A stretch of 61,218 bases of DNA from Shewanella sp. AS1 (GCF_021412565.1 NZ_JAKCLJ010000016.1:1-61218), one strand, 5' to 3'. Counted from the first letter of the stretch, positions 18,049 to 27,566 are shown. The notes: generated by a model from the sequence alone, not told the origin. Numbers and translations: made by a program.

Positions 18049-18945
18049 ATGGAAAAACTCGCCGTTGTGCTGGTGGTCGATGATGCCAGAGCGAATCTGC
18101 TGGTGATTAAGCAGTGCCTAAGTGAGCACTATCAGGTGTGGACGGCCGATAATCGCCAGGCTTGTCTGGTGGCGGCCAAACGACATCCGGATCTTATTCT
18201 GCTCAATACGCTAATGCCAGATCTCGATGGCTACCAGGTATGCCGTCAACTCAAAGCCAATCCAGACACAGCCGATATTCCCATCATTTTCGTTACAGCC
18301 ACTGAGAGCGATGAGAGCATTAAGGGGCTAGCCTTGGGGGCGGTGGATTGCATTGCTAAACCTATTCATCCGGCTGTGGTGCGGGCGCGGGTGTCGGCGC
18401 ATATTCAATTGAAGCAACATCTGGAACAATTGAAGTTTATCAGCCTGCATGACAAGTTGACCGGGCTTTATAATCGTCATTTTTTTATTGAGCGGGCGAA
18501 TCAAGCGCTGGCCAGTATGGTGCGCCATAACAGGCCGCTGTGCCTGATGATGATCGACTTAGATAAGTTTAATCAAATCAATAATTTTAATGGGCGCGAT
18601 GTCGGAGACCTAGTGCTGCAACAGGTCAGCGAGTTGCTGCAACGCAATTTTCGCAGAGAAGATACGGTCGCGCGCCTGGGGGGAAAGACCTTTGTGATCC
18701 TGATGGAGCTGGATATTTACCGGTCACAGGCAAAGGCCGAGCTTGTCCGTCAGCGTCTGCAGACACTCAGGCCATTAGGGATAGAGGTGACCGCCAGCTT
18801 AGGCGTAGTTTCTGCTCAGGGGCTGGATGGGGATTTCAGCCACCTGCTGGCGCTGGCCGAGGAAGCTGTGCTTAGGGCAAAGGCCGATGGGCGAAACTGC
18901 TTAGTCAGTCGGGTCGATGGCCATTATGTCAGTTCAGCACCCTGA
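18049..18945 (+). CDS. REC-GGDEF protein with degenerate phospho-acceptor and active site
   Basis: A 298-residue cytoplasmic protein: receiver domain (about 1-120) then GGDEF domain (about 130-295). The receiver keeps Asp11/Asp12, the Thr in FVTA and the Lys in AKP, but the acceptor Asp is Asn53 (LILLNTLMP). The GGDEF motif is GGKTF (residues 211-215), so cyclase activity is unlikely. The c-di-GMP inhibitory site RxxD is intact as RRED exactly five residues before it, so the protein may bind c-di-GMP without making it. AGAGG before the ATG sets the start. No kinase neighbour. Confidence 0.9.
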   Translation: MEKLAVVLVVDDARANLLVIKQCLSEHYQVWTADNRQACLVAAKRHPDLILLNTLMPDLDGYQVCRQLKANPDTADIPIIFVTATESDESIKGLALGAVDCIAKPIHPAVVRARVSAHIQLKQHLEQLKFISLHDKLTGLYNRHFFIERANQALASMVRHNRPLCLMMIDLDKFNQINNFNGRDVGDLVLQQVSELLQRNFRREDTVARLGGKTFVILMELDIYRSQAKAELVRQRLQTLRPLGIEVTASLGVVSAQGLDGDFSHLLALAEEAVLRAKADGRNCLVSRVDGHYVSSAP

Positions 18946-19108
18946 GTAGACTTTCCTTTATCCGCCTAAAAACCAACAATCTCAGGTCTCATATCCCATA
19001 TCATCTCAGTTTGCATAAAGTGAATAATTTGCCAATTTGGCTACGTTCAAGGTGGCAAATATGCTAGTTTAGGCGGCAATTTCTTTCTATAGATTAAAGG
19101 AAAACCCA

Positions 19109-19642
19109 ATGGCGAAAGCAAAGATAGGCATAGTCACAGTCAGCGATCGTGCCAGTGCCGGCGTGTATGAGGATATCTCGGGTAAGGCCATTATTGAGGT
19201 GCTCAATGAGTATCTGACCTCAGAATGGGAGCCAGTTTATGAAGTTATCCCCGATGAGCAGGATGTGATTGAGGCGACTCTGATCAAGATGGCCGATGAA
19301 CAAAATTGCTGTTTAATCGTGACCACTGGCGGCACAGGTCCGGCGAAGCGCGATGTGACCCCGGAGGCTACCGAGGCGGTTTGCGATCGCATGATGCCAG
19401 GTTTTGGCGAGCTGATGCGCGCCGAGTCGCTCAAGTTTGTGCCTACGGCGATCCTCTCCCGGCAGACTGCGGGGCTGCGCGCCGACAGTCTAATCGTCAA
19501 CCTGCCCGGCAAGCCTAAGTCGATCCGCGAGTGTCTCGATGCGGTATTCCCCGCCATTCCATATTGTATCGACCTGATGGAAGGGCCTTACCTGGAGTGT
19601 GATGAGAGCGTGATAAAGCCATTCAGACCGAAAGCCAAGTAA
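19109..19642 (+). CDS. mogA: MogA, molybdopterin adenylyltransferase
   Basis: A 177-residue cytosolic enzyme that adenylates molybdopterin before molybdate insertion. The MogA/MoaB fold motifs are clear: IGIVTVSDRAS at the start, VTTGGTGPAKRDVTPEA in the middle (phosphate-binding loop with the catalytic Asp), and LPGKPKSI near the end. Length fits the family. It stands alone; a bidirectional terminator separates it from the convergent ABC permease gene. Confidence 0.95.
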   Translation: MAKAKIGIVTVSDRASAGVYEDISGKAIIEVLNEYLTSEWEPVYEVIPDEQDVIEATLIKMADEQNCCLIVTTGGTGPAKRDVTPEATEAVCDRMMPGFGELMRAESLKFVPTAILSRQTAGLRADSLIVNLPGKPKSIRECLDAVFPAIPYCIDLMEGPYLECDESVIKPFRPKAK

Positions 19643-19662
19643 GCTTTATCCGTTGCAAACCC

Positions 19663-19697
19663 AAAAAATCTAGCCATTGATTGGCTAGATTTTTTTA
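19663..19697. terminator. Bidirectional terminator between mogA and natB
   Basis: AAAAAATCTAGCCA and TGGCTAGATTTTTT form a long stem with a five-base loop. T-runs on both strands let it stop mogA and the convergent ABC operon. Confidence 0.93.
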
Positions 19698-19719
19698 TGG
19701 GCGCGGGTGGCCTTATCGA

Positions 19720-20856
19720 TCACAGGCCAAAGACGATTTTTTCACTCTTAAGAGAGCGCTCCATGCCCATGGTCAGCGCCAGGGCGATGGCTAAGGTAGT
19801 TACACTGGAAATCGCCAGCTGCAATGAGGGAAACGCCTGGCCCTTAATGTAGGCGATCAGCGCCTGCATCTGCCCCGAAATAGGCAGCCATTGCAGTGTC
19901 TCCGGGGCGATATTGTAGCTGGCCGCCATCGACAGCATCATGGGCACGATCAGCACTATGGTCAGGTAGGACTGGGCTTCCTTAAAGGATTTAGCCATGA
20001 AGGAGACAAACAGCTGCAGCGCTGCCGCCATCAGGGCGATGGGAAGTCCGATTGCCAGCATCAGGGCGATAAAGTCGCCATTAATATTGACGCTAAAGCC
20101 CAGCTCCTGCCAAGGGACGAAGCCGTAGGCTATCTTGGAGATCACTAAGGTCAATACCAGGCCTATCATGGCGAAGATGGTGACGGCCGCTATCTTGGCG
20201 AGCACTATATCCCGGCTCGACACCGGATGGCTGAGCAGCAGCGCCAGCGAGTTGCGTTCGCGCTCGCCGGCGCTGGTATCAATCGCCAGGTTCATGCCAG
20301 AGATAAACACCGCATAGACCATCATAAAGATGGCGACGCCTAAGATCATGCCGCCTTTAGAATCGGACGTCGCCTGATCTTGTAGGCTCACCTTAAGCGG
20401 TTGCACCACCTTAGGATCGATCCCCCGGGCGATAAGCCTCAGGCTGCCCATCTCGGCGCTGTAGCGCTGCAGATTCTTTTCCAGGCGGCGGATAGAGGAT
20501 TGCAGTTTCTCATTGGAGTTATCGGCGATCAGCGTCAACTCGGCCGGCATCCCCTTGGCCATGTTGACGGCATAATCTTCGCTGATCACCAGCTCAATTG
20601 CCTTGCGATCGGCCTCATCGCCCTGACTTATCTCGTTGCTGGCGAGATACTTCACCAGATCCGGTGCGCGTTCATCGTGGGTGATAGTGATGTTGAGCGC
20701 TTCTGGGCTGGTGATCTGGCCAATCAGCAGCATAAACATGGCGCACATCATCAGTGGCGCACCTATGGCGTAATAGAGTCCGGCCATCACAGATCGTTTG
20801 TCGCGGGCGGCGTCGATCAGCTCTTTTCTGATCATGGCGATAGTGGTCTTCATCAT
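19720..20856 (-). CDS. natB: NatB-like ABC transporter permease
   Basis: A 378-residue membrane protein of the ABC-2/NatB type. There is one N-terminal membrane segment (about 23-47), a ~130-residue periplasmic loop, then five more membrane segments from about residue 175. TSAGERERNSLALLLSHPVSSRDI is the characteristic coupling-loop segment. B. subtilis NatAB exports Na+; substrate here is not proven. Its ATG overlaps the natA stop by four bases, giving strict coupling with the ATPase. Confidence 0.88.
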   Translation of the reverse strand: MMKTTIAMIRKELIDAARDKRSVMAGLYYAIGAPLMMCAMFMLLIGQITSPEALNITITHDERAPDLVKYLASNEISQGDEADRKAIELVISEDYAVNMAKGMPAELTLIADNSNEKLQSSIRRLEKNLQRYSAEMGSLRLIARGIDPKVVQPLKVSLQDQATSDSKGGMILGVAIFMMVYAVFISGMNLAIDTSAGERERNSLALLLSHPVSSRDIVLAKIAAVTIFAMIGLVLTLVISKIAYGFVPWQELGFSVNINGDFIALMLAIGLPIALMAAALQLFVSFMAKSFKEAQSYLTIVLIVPMMLSMAASYNIAPETLQWLPISGQMQALIAYIKGQAFPSLQLAISSVTTLAIALALTMGMERSLKSEKIVFGL

Positions 20857-21587
20857 GCTGCTATCCCCTCGTCTGTGCCGATAAGTGCGATAAAGGCGTC
20901 TTCTAGTGAGTCTTTACCTGTCTGCTGGCACAACTGTTGCGGACTGCCTATGGCCAGCACCCGGCCTTCGGCCATGACAATGACTCTATCGCACAGGGCG
21001 GCGACCTCCTGCATCACATGGCTGGAAAACAGCACGCAGTGACCTGCATCTTTGAGATTTTTCAGTAGATCTCTCAGTACTCTGGTACTCATCACGTCCA
21101 AGCCTCGGGTCGGTTCATCGAGAATAATATTGGTGGGTTCATGCACTATCGCCTGAGCCAGGGCGGTTTTCATTCGTTGCCCTTGGGAGAATCCCTTGCA
21201 GCGGCGATCGCTAATATCTTCCATGTGTAGTTTACTCATCACGCTGGCGGCCGCGGCCTTGGCATCACTGCGTGACAGGCCATTGAGCTCGGCAAAGTAG
21301 CTGATATATTCCCGCGGCGTGAGACGCTCATACAGGCCGAAAGGATCGGGAAACAGTCCCAGTTGTTGTTTGGCTTTAACGGGATCTTTGGCCACATCGA
21401 AGCCGTCAATTTCGGCCACGCCTTGATCCGGTTTCAGCAGGCCGAAGATGGTGCGTAAACAGGTGGTTTTGCCTGCGCCGTTGGGGCCGAGCAGGCCGGT
21501 GATTTCGCCATCGAAGGCTTCGAAGCTGAGATCGTTCAGTGCCTGTACCTCGCCGATACGTTTGGACAGTTGTGAGACTTTAATCAT
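20853..21587 (-). CDS. natA: NatA-like ABC transporter ATP-binding protein
   Basis: A 244-residue ATPase with all motifs: Walker A LLGPNGAGKTT (about 33-43), signature FSQGQRMKTALAQA, Walker B IILDEPTRGLD and the switch His in LFSSHVMQE. It energises the NatB-like permease. It overlaps both neighbours by four bases, so hydrolase, ATPase and permease form one translationally coupled unit. Confidence 0.92.
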   Translation of the reverse strand: MIKVSQLSKRIGEVQALNDLSFEAFDGEITGLLGPNGAGKTTCLRTIFGLLKPDQGVAEIDGFDVAKDPVKAKQQLGLFPDPFGLYERLTPREYISYFAELNGLSRSDAKAAAASVMSKLHMEDISDRRCKGFSQGQRMKTALAQAIVHEPTNIILDEPTRGLDVMSTRVLRDLLKNLKDAGHCVLFSSHVMQEVAALCDRVIVMAEGRVLAIGSPQQLCQQTGKDSLEDAFIALIGTDEGIAA

Positions 21588-23119
21588 TGTGTAGCTCCTT
21601 GGGTATCGGCTTGATTCGCCAGTTGTTCTACCGTGTTGGCGTTGAGGTAGAAGTTACGGCTGACATCCTTGTGTAAACATTCATCAGAGAGTTTTTCGAC
21701 ACTGCCGCTGCTGATCAGCTGCGCGATCAGTTCGTTAGCACAGGACTGATAGGCGACGCCGTGGGTGGCGTAGGGGTCGATAAAGTGTTTGGCGTTGGTG
21801 AGTTTTTCCATCGCCATCTCGCCCCAGCTTGGCGGCGTGGCCGGATCTATCTCGCCAGACAACAAGAGGGTGGGCAGATCGCTGTCGATAGGCGCAGAGA
21901 AGCTGTCATCAACGCTGGCCATGTCCCAGATGGGGCAGGTCTGATCTATCCCTTTTAGCATCTCGGTCGAGAAGTAGTTGGCTTGTTCGGCGCTCTTTTG
22001 CGCCTTAAAACGCTGCCAATCTTCGGCGCAGACCACAGAGGCGTGCATCCCCATGGCCATGCCTGTGCTGTTAACCGTTAAGGCATAGAGTCCCATCAGC
22101 GGCTGAAAATTGCCTTGAGCCGCCTGATGTATGGCGTGGGGTAGTAGGGCGCGTACATTGGTTGAATAGAGCGCCATACGGATAGCACCCATAAATTTGT
22201 TTTGGGTCATGGTTAGCTGTGTCGGCTCAAAGGTGAGTGGATCGCGTGTCTGACTTATCATGGGCGCCTTGGCAAGCTGTTGATTGACCTGGTTAAACTC
22301 GGTTTCAAGCTGGCCAAACTGCTGGTGGCACAGGCTATTGTTCTGGCAATCTTCGAACAGTAACTTAAAGGCGCGTGCTATGGCGTCACCGATATTGAGT
22401 ACGCTTTGCTGCATGGGCACTACGCCGTCTAGGGTGACAGTGGCTATGGCCTCGGGATAGTGACGCATATAGAGTTGTGCCATGCGACTACCGTAGGAGA
22501 TGCCGTAGATGTGCAATTTCTGGTAACCCAGATGGGTTCTCACCGCCTCAAAATCTTTCAGCGCGGTTTCGCTGCCATATTGGCGCACATCGGCGGTTAA
22601 GCCGTCGCGGCACTTTTGGATTTCGGCGGCGATATCCAGATCTGTCTCATCGAAGGCGAGCGTGCCTTCGAAACTCTCGCCAGTGCACTGGAGCGGGCTG
22701 GACAGCCCCGTACCGCGCTGGTCGATCAGCAGTATGTCCCGCTGTTGGCGCACCTTATTGAAAATACGATCGAAACCGGCGGCATTTTCGATGGCAGATT
22801 GTCCTGGGCCACCGGCAATCGCTAATAAGGCTTCCTGGGTAAAGCTGGGTTTAATGGCGGGCAGAACCACATAGTGTATCTGTATCTGCTTACCGTCCGG
22901 CTCGCTGTAGTTTTCGGGGACGTTAACAAAGCCACAGCGCAGCCTGTCCGATAAACCGTCAACATAGCAGCTCTCGTCACCGACTTGAGGTTGGGCCTTA
23001 ACCTGTGTTGGTGTGAGTCCGGCAATTGCGATAAACGCGAGTGAGGCATAAGCCAAACAGGCGAGTTTACTTAATCGTCTTCGAGCCTGGGCGCTGCGAG
23101 TTCGCGATCCTTGTAACAT
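21584..23119 (-). CDS. Secreted alpha/beta hydrolase, TAP-like (proline iminopeptidase type)
   Basis: A 511-residue exported hydrolase with an Arg-rich signal peptide. The oxyanion segment is GGPGQSAI, the nucleophile elbow GISYGSRM, the acid in LLSGEIDPATPP, and the His in YATHGVAYQSC. The C-terminal TAP-like domain is the one found in tripeptidyl aminopeptidases and other proline-specific exopeptidases. It is the first gene of the ABC operon; the ATPase start overlaps its stop. Whether the transporter moves a substrate or product of this enzyme is unknown. Confidence 0.88.
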   Translation of the reverse strand: MLQGSRTRSAQARRRLSKLACLAYASLAFIAIAGLTPTQVKAQPQVGDESCYVDGLSDRLRCGFVNVPENYSEPDGKQIQIHYVVLPAIKPSFTQEALLAIAGGPGQSAIENAAGFDRIFNKVRQQRDILLIDQRGTGLSSPLQCTGESFEGTLAFDETDLDIAAEIQKCRDGLTADVRQYGSETALKDFEAVRTHLGYQKLHIYGISYGSRMAQLYMRHYPEAIATVTLDGVVPMQQSVLNIGDAIARAFKLLFEDCQNNSLCHQQFGQLETEFNQVNQQLAKAPMISQTRDPLTFEPTQLTMTQNKFMGAIRMALYSTNVRALLPHAIHQAAQGNFQPLMGLYALTVNSTGMAMGMHASVVCAEDWQRFKAQKSAEQANYFSTEMLKGIDQTCPIWDMASVDDSFSAPIDSDLPTLLLSGEIDPATPPSWGEMAMEKLTNAKHFIDPYATHGVAYQSCANELIAQLISSGSVEKLSDECLHKDVSRNFYLNANTVEQLANQADTQGATQ

Positions 23120-23464
23120 AATTCCTATCCCTTAGTTGATGCAATCTTGTATTGATGGCGGTTTCTGCTTTATTTCGCCTCTGGCGTTGAGCCTTGTCTG
23201 CGCACAGAATTTCGATTGTGTCTGTTTCACGCCTGGCTAATCAAGTCTTGGTGCTAATTAATTCAGCATTCGATAAGGTTGTTCCTATTTAACCATTTGT
23301 TATTTTAATATAAAAGCCTAAATAAGTGTTTCGTGTCCAAGCCTCACATTTCGCATTTCTGTGGATTGATTAACATTGTTGGAGTAAAAACTCTTATTTT
23401 TTTGCCTGTGTTGGCGTAGAATGCGCCGAAAAAGGTACAAGTGTACGCTAAAAGGTTAAAGAAT
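23120..23464. other. Divergent intergenic region between hydrolase and acyl-CoA synthetase genes
   Basis: AT-rich non-coding sequence that must hold promoters for both directions. A TAGAAT at 23417-23422 is a candidate -10 for the synthetase. A short inverted repeat GTACAAGTGTAC lies just before the synthetase start. No clear FadR or PsrA operator was recognised. Confidence 0.4.
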
Positions 23465-25261
23465 ATGTCGCTCCAACAGTATCATCTTATCCGTCTGCTT
23501 CAGGAGCAGGCTTCGCAGTTAGGTGAGTCCATTGCCCTGGAAGGTTATGGGCTTGCAGCACCTTGGGATAAGGTAAGTTGGACGGATTTCGATCGTCGCA
23601 CCAATGGTATCGCCAAGGCGCTTATCGGTTTCAACCTGGCGGTTCAAGACAAGGTGGTGATTCTGTCCCAGAACTGTCCCCAGTGGACCTGTGTCGATGT
23701 CGGGTCATTAAAAGCGAAAACAGTTGTTGTCCCAATTTATCCGACCAGCACCTTGGCGCAGGCGCGTTACATTGTCGATGACGCCCAGGCGAAACTGATC
23801 TTCGTTGACGACGCCAGCCAATATCAGACCGCCCGTGAGCTGGTGAAACTCTGCCCCTCTTTAACTCATATTGTGGTGTTCGACAGCAGTATTAACCTCG
23901 AAGATAGTGATCATGAGCTTCATTTAGATAGCCTGCTAAATCGTCACTATGATGAGGCGATCGAGACAGAGCAGGCCGCGCGTATGCAGGCGACTGATTT
24001 AAACGATCTGCTAACCCTTATCTACACCTCAGGCACAACCGGCGATCCTAAAGGGGTGATGCTGGATTATCGCAATATGGCTTCAGTGGTGCGTCAGCAC
24101 GATACCGTATTGCCCTTCAAGCCGGGTGATGTATCGCTGGCCTTCCTGCCGCTGAGCCATGTGTTTGAACGTGGCTGGAGCTTCTATGTCCTGTGTCGCG
24201 GCGGTCATAACGTTTATTTAAAAGATCCTATGACGGTCAAAGAAGCCATTGCCGATGTGAAACCCCATACCCTTTGTGTGGTGCCAAGATTCCTGGAGAA
24301 GGTGTACAGTGCGGTGCAAGATAAGGTGAGCGGCGCCCCTGCGGGCAGACAGAAATTGTTTGCTTGGGCAATGGCCGTGGGTGAGCGTTTCTTTGAGGTA
24401 AAACAGGGGCGGGCGCAGAGCTCATTCTGGCTCGGTCTACAGCATAAGCTGGCTAATAAGCTGGTATTTAGCAAATTACAGCAGGTGCTGGGCGGTCGTC
24501 TGAAGTTTATGCCTTGCGGCGGTGCGGCCTTAGATCAGAATGTGGCTAATTTCTTCCATTCCATCGATGTGCCTGTATTGTGCGGCTACGGCATGACAGA
24601 AACCACGGCGACCGTCAGCTGTAATACCTTAGACAATCGTGTGGCGGGTTCGAACGGTAAAACCTTGCCCGAAGTGGAAGTCAAGCTGGGTAAAGAGAAC
24701 GAAATTTTAGTGCGTGGCGATACTGTGATGCGTGGTTATTATAATCGCCCAGAAGAAACCGCCGCGACATTTGAAGATGGTTGGCTGAAAACCGGGGATG
24801 CGGGACGCCTCGACGAGCAGGGTAACCTGTATATCGTCGATCGTATCAAGGAGCTGATGAAGACCTCAAACGGCAAATATATTGCGCCGCAACGAGTCGA
24901 AGGCAAGGTCAGTTGTTGCCCCTTTATCGAGCAGGTGGCCATAGTGGCCGATGCCAAAAATTATGTGACCGCCTTGATCGTGCCTGCGTTTGAGTCCCTA
25001 GAAAACTGGGCGAAAGAGAAAGGCCTGCATTACGAGTCGCCTATCGAACTGCTGCGTCACAGCCATGTGGTGGAGCATTTTGAGCAGCGTCTGAAAACCC
25101 TGCAGGCTGAATTAGCTGGCTTCGAGAAGATCAAAAAATTTACCCTGTTACCTGAAGCTTTTTCCATGGAGGCAGGTTTGATCACCCCGACCATGAAGCT
25201 GCGTCGTAAGATGATCTACCATAAATATGCCAATGAAATTAATGCTATGTACGCGAAATAG
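23465..25261 (+). CDS. Long-chain acyl-CoA synthetase (AMP-forming)
   Basis: A 598-residue adenylate-forming enzyme that activates fatty acids to acyl-CoA. The AMP-binding P-loop TLIYTSGTTGDPKGVML lies near residue 185, GYGMTETTA near 375, and the hinge region GWLKTGDAGRLDEQGNLYIVDR near 445. It resembles FAA1-type ligases more than FadD proper. An in-frame GTG eight codons upstream exists, but the ATG with AAAAGG before it is preferred. A terminator follows. Confidence 0.92.
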   Translation: MSLQQYHLIRLLQEQASQLGESIALEGYGLAAPWDKVSWTDFDRRTNGIAKALIGFNLAVQDKVVILSQNCPQWTCVDVGSLKAKTVVVPIYPTSTLAQARYIVDDAQAKLIFVDDASQYQTARELVKLCPSLTHIVVFDSSINLEDSDHELHLDSLLNRHYDEAIETEQAARMQATDLNDLLTLIYTSGTTGDPKGVMLDYRNMASVVRQHDTVLPFKPGDVSLAFLPLSHVFERGWSFYVLCRGGHNVYLKDPMTVKEAIADVKPHTLCVVPRFLEKVYSAVQDKVSGAPAGRQKLFAWAMAVGERFFEVKQGRAQSSFWLGLQHKLANKLVFSKLQQVLGGRLKFMPCGGAALDQNVANFFHSIDVPVLCGYGMTETTATVSCNTLDNRVAGSNGKTLPEVEVKLGKENEILVRGDTVMRGYYNRPEETAATFEDGWLKTGDAGRLDEQGNLYIVDRIKELMKTSNGKYIAPQRVEGKVSCCPFIEQVAIVADAKNYVTALIVPAFESLENWAKEKGLHYESPIELLRHSHVVEHFEQRLKTLQAELAGFEKIKKFTLLPEAFSMEAGLITPTMKLRRKMIYHKYANEINAMYAK

Positions 25262-25310
25262 TGTTGCGCTATTGAGAACTAATATCGAGCACTAGCATTA
25301 AGAGCTAATA

Positions 25311-25348
25311 AGAAGGCTGAAAGGGAATACTTTTCAGCCTTCTTGCTT
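25311..25348 (+). terminator. Terminator after the acyl-CoA synthetase gene
   Basis: AGAAGGCTGAAA and TTTTCAGCCTTCT form a 12-pair stem, followed by a short T-rich stretch. Confidence 0.88.
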
Positions 25349-25442
25349 TAATGGTGGCTAAACGCAAACACACTTGCATAGTCGAATCTTGTTCGGTAAC
25401 GTCAGCACAATAATAACAATATGCCGTACAAGGATTTTCCCC

Positions 25443-25847
25443 ATGTCCACTCCCTTCTTTAGTTTAGCCCTGCAACCTAGATTCAATGAAACCGATGGCT
25501 TAGGTCATATCAATAATACTGTCATTCCTATCTGGTTTGAGGCGGGACGTGAACCTGTGTTTGAGATCTTTAATCCAGGGTTGAATATCGACAAATGGAA
25601 CCTGATAGTCGCGGGCTTTACCATTGCCTTTAGCGCGCCGACTTATTATGGCTCGCCGGTTGAGATCAGAAGCTGGATCAGCCGGGTCGGCAACAGCAGT
25701 TTTGAGATCACCCAGCAGTGCTGGCAGCAGGGGAAGAAGACCGCAGAAGCACAAACTACCCTAGTTCACTATGATTATGCTACAGAGAAAAGTGTCAGGA
25801 TCAATGATGACATTCGTCAGCGTTTATCGGAACACGGCGGGGCATAA
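25443..25847 (+). CDS. Hot-dog-fold acyl-CoA thioesterase (4HBT family)
   Basis: A 134-residue protein with the 4HBT signature FNETDGLGHINNTVIPIWFE, in which Asp and the following His/Asn form the thioesterase site. Longer in-frame starts upstream would precede the fold by over 20 residues without conservation, so the ATG at MSTPFF is chosen. Located after the acyl-CoA synthetase but beyond its terminator, it may hydrolyse acyl-CoA esters; substrate unknown. Confidence 0.88.
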   Translation: MSTPFFSLALQPRFNETDGLGHINNTVIPIWFEAGREPVFEIFNPGLNIDKWNLIVAGFTIAFSAPTYYGSPVEIRSWISRVGNSSFEITQQCWQQGKKTAEAQTTLVHYDYATEKSVRINDDIRQRLSEHGGA

Positions 25848-25964
25848 TCGGCAAGCGAACAGCTTTATTTGTGTCGCCATCTTTCCGTTGGCAATAATTA
25901 TGATATCTTAGTGTTGCGCTTAAGTTGTTTTGTTTTTAAATGGGGTTTGGTGTTGATTACTAAG

Positions 25965-26969
25965 ATGATTAATCGATTTTGGCTCATATCTCTGCTGCTT
26001 CTTCTCGCCTTGAGTAGCCGAGCCAATGCCATCGACCCCATACTGCGTAAAGCCATAAAGCAGAAAGTGACAGGCGATTTTACCAGCGCCATAGTGCTGA
26101 CCGATGCCAATCTTATCTCCTTGGGTGTGGTGGACTTTAATCCCAATGCCATAGTGGATCTAGATGATTTAGGCAATGTGAATGCCGGTGATGATGACTC
26201 CTTAAAACGCCGCAGTCAGTTAAAGAGTTACACAGTTCCCTGGGAAAGCGACGAGATGGATCTGACCGATGACTGGCAAGGGGCCTACGCTGTCCGTTTC
26301 TCTTACGTCCATGCGAAGGACCATATCAAGGGGATTAATGATGAGACCATCAGCAGTCCGCTGGAGGATACCAGTTATCTGTTCGCCTCGGAATTTAAAT
26401 GGAAATACCAAATTAGTGATAACTGGAAAGTGGTGTTGGGCGCCGGTGGACAACTTATCTGGCAGGACAATAGCCTGATCTATAACGATCCTGTTTTGCG
26501 GCAGGTGAAACCTCTGTTCGATGACGCCTTGGTTAATACCAGCCTTGGCGCCATCATGATCGACCCCAATGCCGAGTTCACCTACACGAGTGAATTGTTT
26601 GGCCATAAATGGGAATATATCAGTACCCTGCGTTTTGCCATCGGCAGGACTGTGATGACGGACAATGGCGCTCAGAGTGTGTCTCCCCAAGTGGGGCGCT
26701 GGAGCAATGCGTTCCTATTCCATTATGAACTGCCCAGTGTATGGGATAAGGCAAACGAGGTACGTTTTCTGGTCAAGCGGGTCGACTTAACCGGCGATGT
26801 TATCCAGTCCATAGGTACAGATAACTATTATGAGTTCGGTGCCGGCTGGGTTATCGAAACCTCATCCCTGGTCTCCTGGTTGTCCAGCATAGGTCTGGGG
26901 ATCACTATCAATATCAACAGTGGCCTCAGTGGCGGGGGGATCGTCTTGCTGCTCAATGAGCCCCTGTGA
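25965..26969 (+). CDS. Exported protein, possibly a solitary autotransporter-like outer-membrane beta-barrel
   Basis: A 334-residue protein with a clear signal peptide (hydrophobic core ISLLLLLALSS, cleavage after ANA). The remainder is rich in alternating hydrophobic strands with aromatic girdles, such as YAVRFSYVHAKDH, FKWKYQISDNWKVVLGAG and WVIETSSLVSWL. It resembles the solitary outer-membrane autotransporter (Omp_AT) proteins of marine gammaproteobacteria, from memory of that family. The ATG before INRFWLI is chosen because it gives a normal signal peptide. Confidence 0.6.
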   Translation: MINRFWLISLLLLLALSSRANAIDPILRKAIKQKVTGDFTSAIVLTDANLISLGVVDFNPNAIVDLDDLGNVNAGDDDSLKRRSQLKSYTVPWESDEMDLTDDWQGAYAVRFSYVHAKDHIKGINDETISSPLEDTSYLFASEFKWKYQISDNWKVVLGAGGQLIWQDNSLIYNDPVLRQVKPLFDDALVNTSLGAIMIDPNAEFTYTSELFGHKWEYISTLRFAIGRTVMTDNGAQSVSPQVGRWSNAFLFHYELPSVWDKANEVRFLVKRVDLTGDVIQSIGTDNYYEFGAGWVIETSSLVSWLSSIGLGITININSGLSGGGIVLLLNEPL

Positions 26970-26987
26970 CCTCATGGCTATGAGCTG

Positions 26988-27416
26988 CTATTTTTGCTGA
27001 TGCTGACGCAGCACAGCTAGGAGATCTTCCGGCAGTGGTATCTTTCTCTGGGTTTTAAAATCATACATCACGGCTACCGATGAGCCAGTGGTAGTGATCG
27101 TCTGCTGGCGTTCACTGAACACCTGATAATGGGTGCTAAATCTGTCCTCTTTTATCTCACCGATAGTCACCGCCACCCTGAGAGTATCCGGGTAAGTTAC
27201 CGGGCGTTTGTAGCGTGCGCTGTTGTCGCTGATCACCAGTCCCTGACCCGATTTATACATCTCGCCCAGCGGAAAGAAGCGATTGAAGAAGTCGATCCTG
27301 GCGGTCTCAAAGTAGCGAAAATATACCACGTTATTCACATGCTGCAGGGCATCCATCTCACCCCAGGCGACGGCTATGCCGCTGTGAACGGGGTATTTAG
27401 CTATAAAATTTTCCAC
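26988..27416 (-). CDS. YbgC/FadM-like acyl-CoA thioesterase
   Basis: A 142-residue hot-dog protein with VAWGEMDALQHVNNVVYFRYFETARIDFF, a canonical 4HBT active-site helix. It is a second thioesterase near the acyl-CoA synthetase, only distantly like the one on the other strand. Convergent with the outer-membrane protein gene. Confidence 0.88.
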   Translation of the reverse strand: MENFIAKYPVHSGIAVAWGEMDALQHVNNVVYFRYFETARIDFFNRFFPLGEMYKSGQGLVISDNSARYKRPVTYPDTLRVAVTIGEIKEDRFSTHYQVFSERQQTITTTGSSVAVMYDFKTQRKIPLPEDLLAVLRQHQQK

Positions 27417-27485
27417 TCTGTTTCCTTACTCGGCTTGAATTTAAACGTGTGTTTAATTTTGCCATGGTAGCAAAACCGAGATACA

Positions 27486-27508
27486 AAAAAAGCACCTAAT
27501 GTGCTTTT
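27486..27508 (-). terminator. Terminator after mtnC
   Basis: AAAAAGCAC and GTGCTTTTT form a nine-pair stem around a five-base loop; on the minus strand a T-run follows. It separates mtnC from the downstream thioesterase gene. A second hairpin (GCTGCTGT/ACAGCAGC) lies at 27518-27541. Confidence 0.85.
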
Positions 27509-27566
27509 TATGCGCTAGCTGCTGTTAATGTGTACAGCAGCATTTTATGCTTAACAGAGCGCTGGC

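Noticed and set aside
20401..21042. 213-codon plus-strand frame
   Set aside because: Antisense to the NatA/NatB-like genes, which have full motifs.
23425..23464. FadR or PsrA operator before the acyl-CoA synthetase gene
   Set aside because: The short GTAC inverted repeat does not match either consensus.
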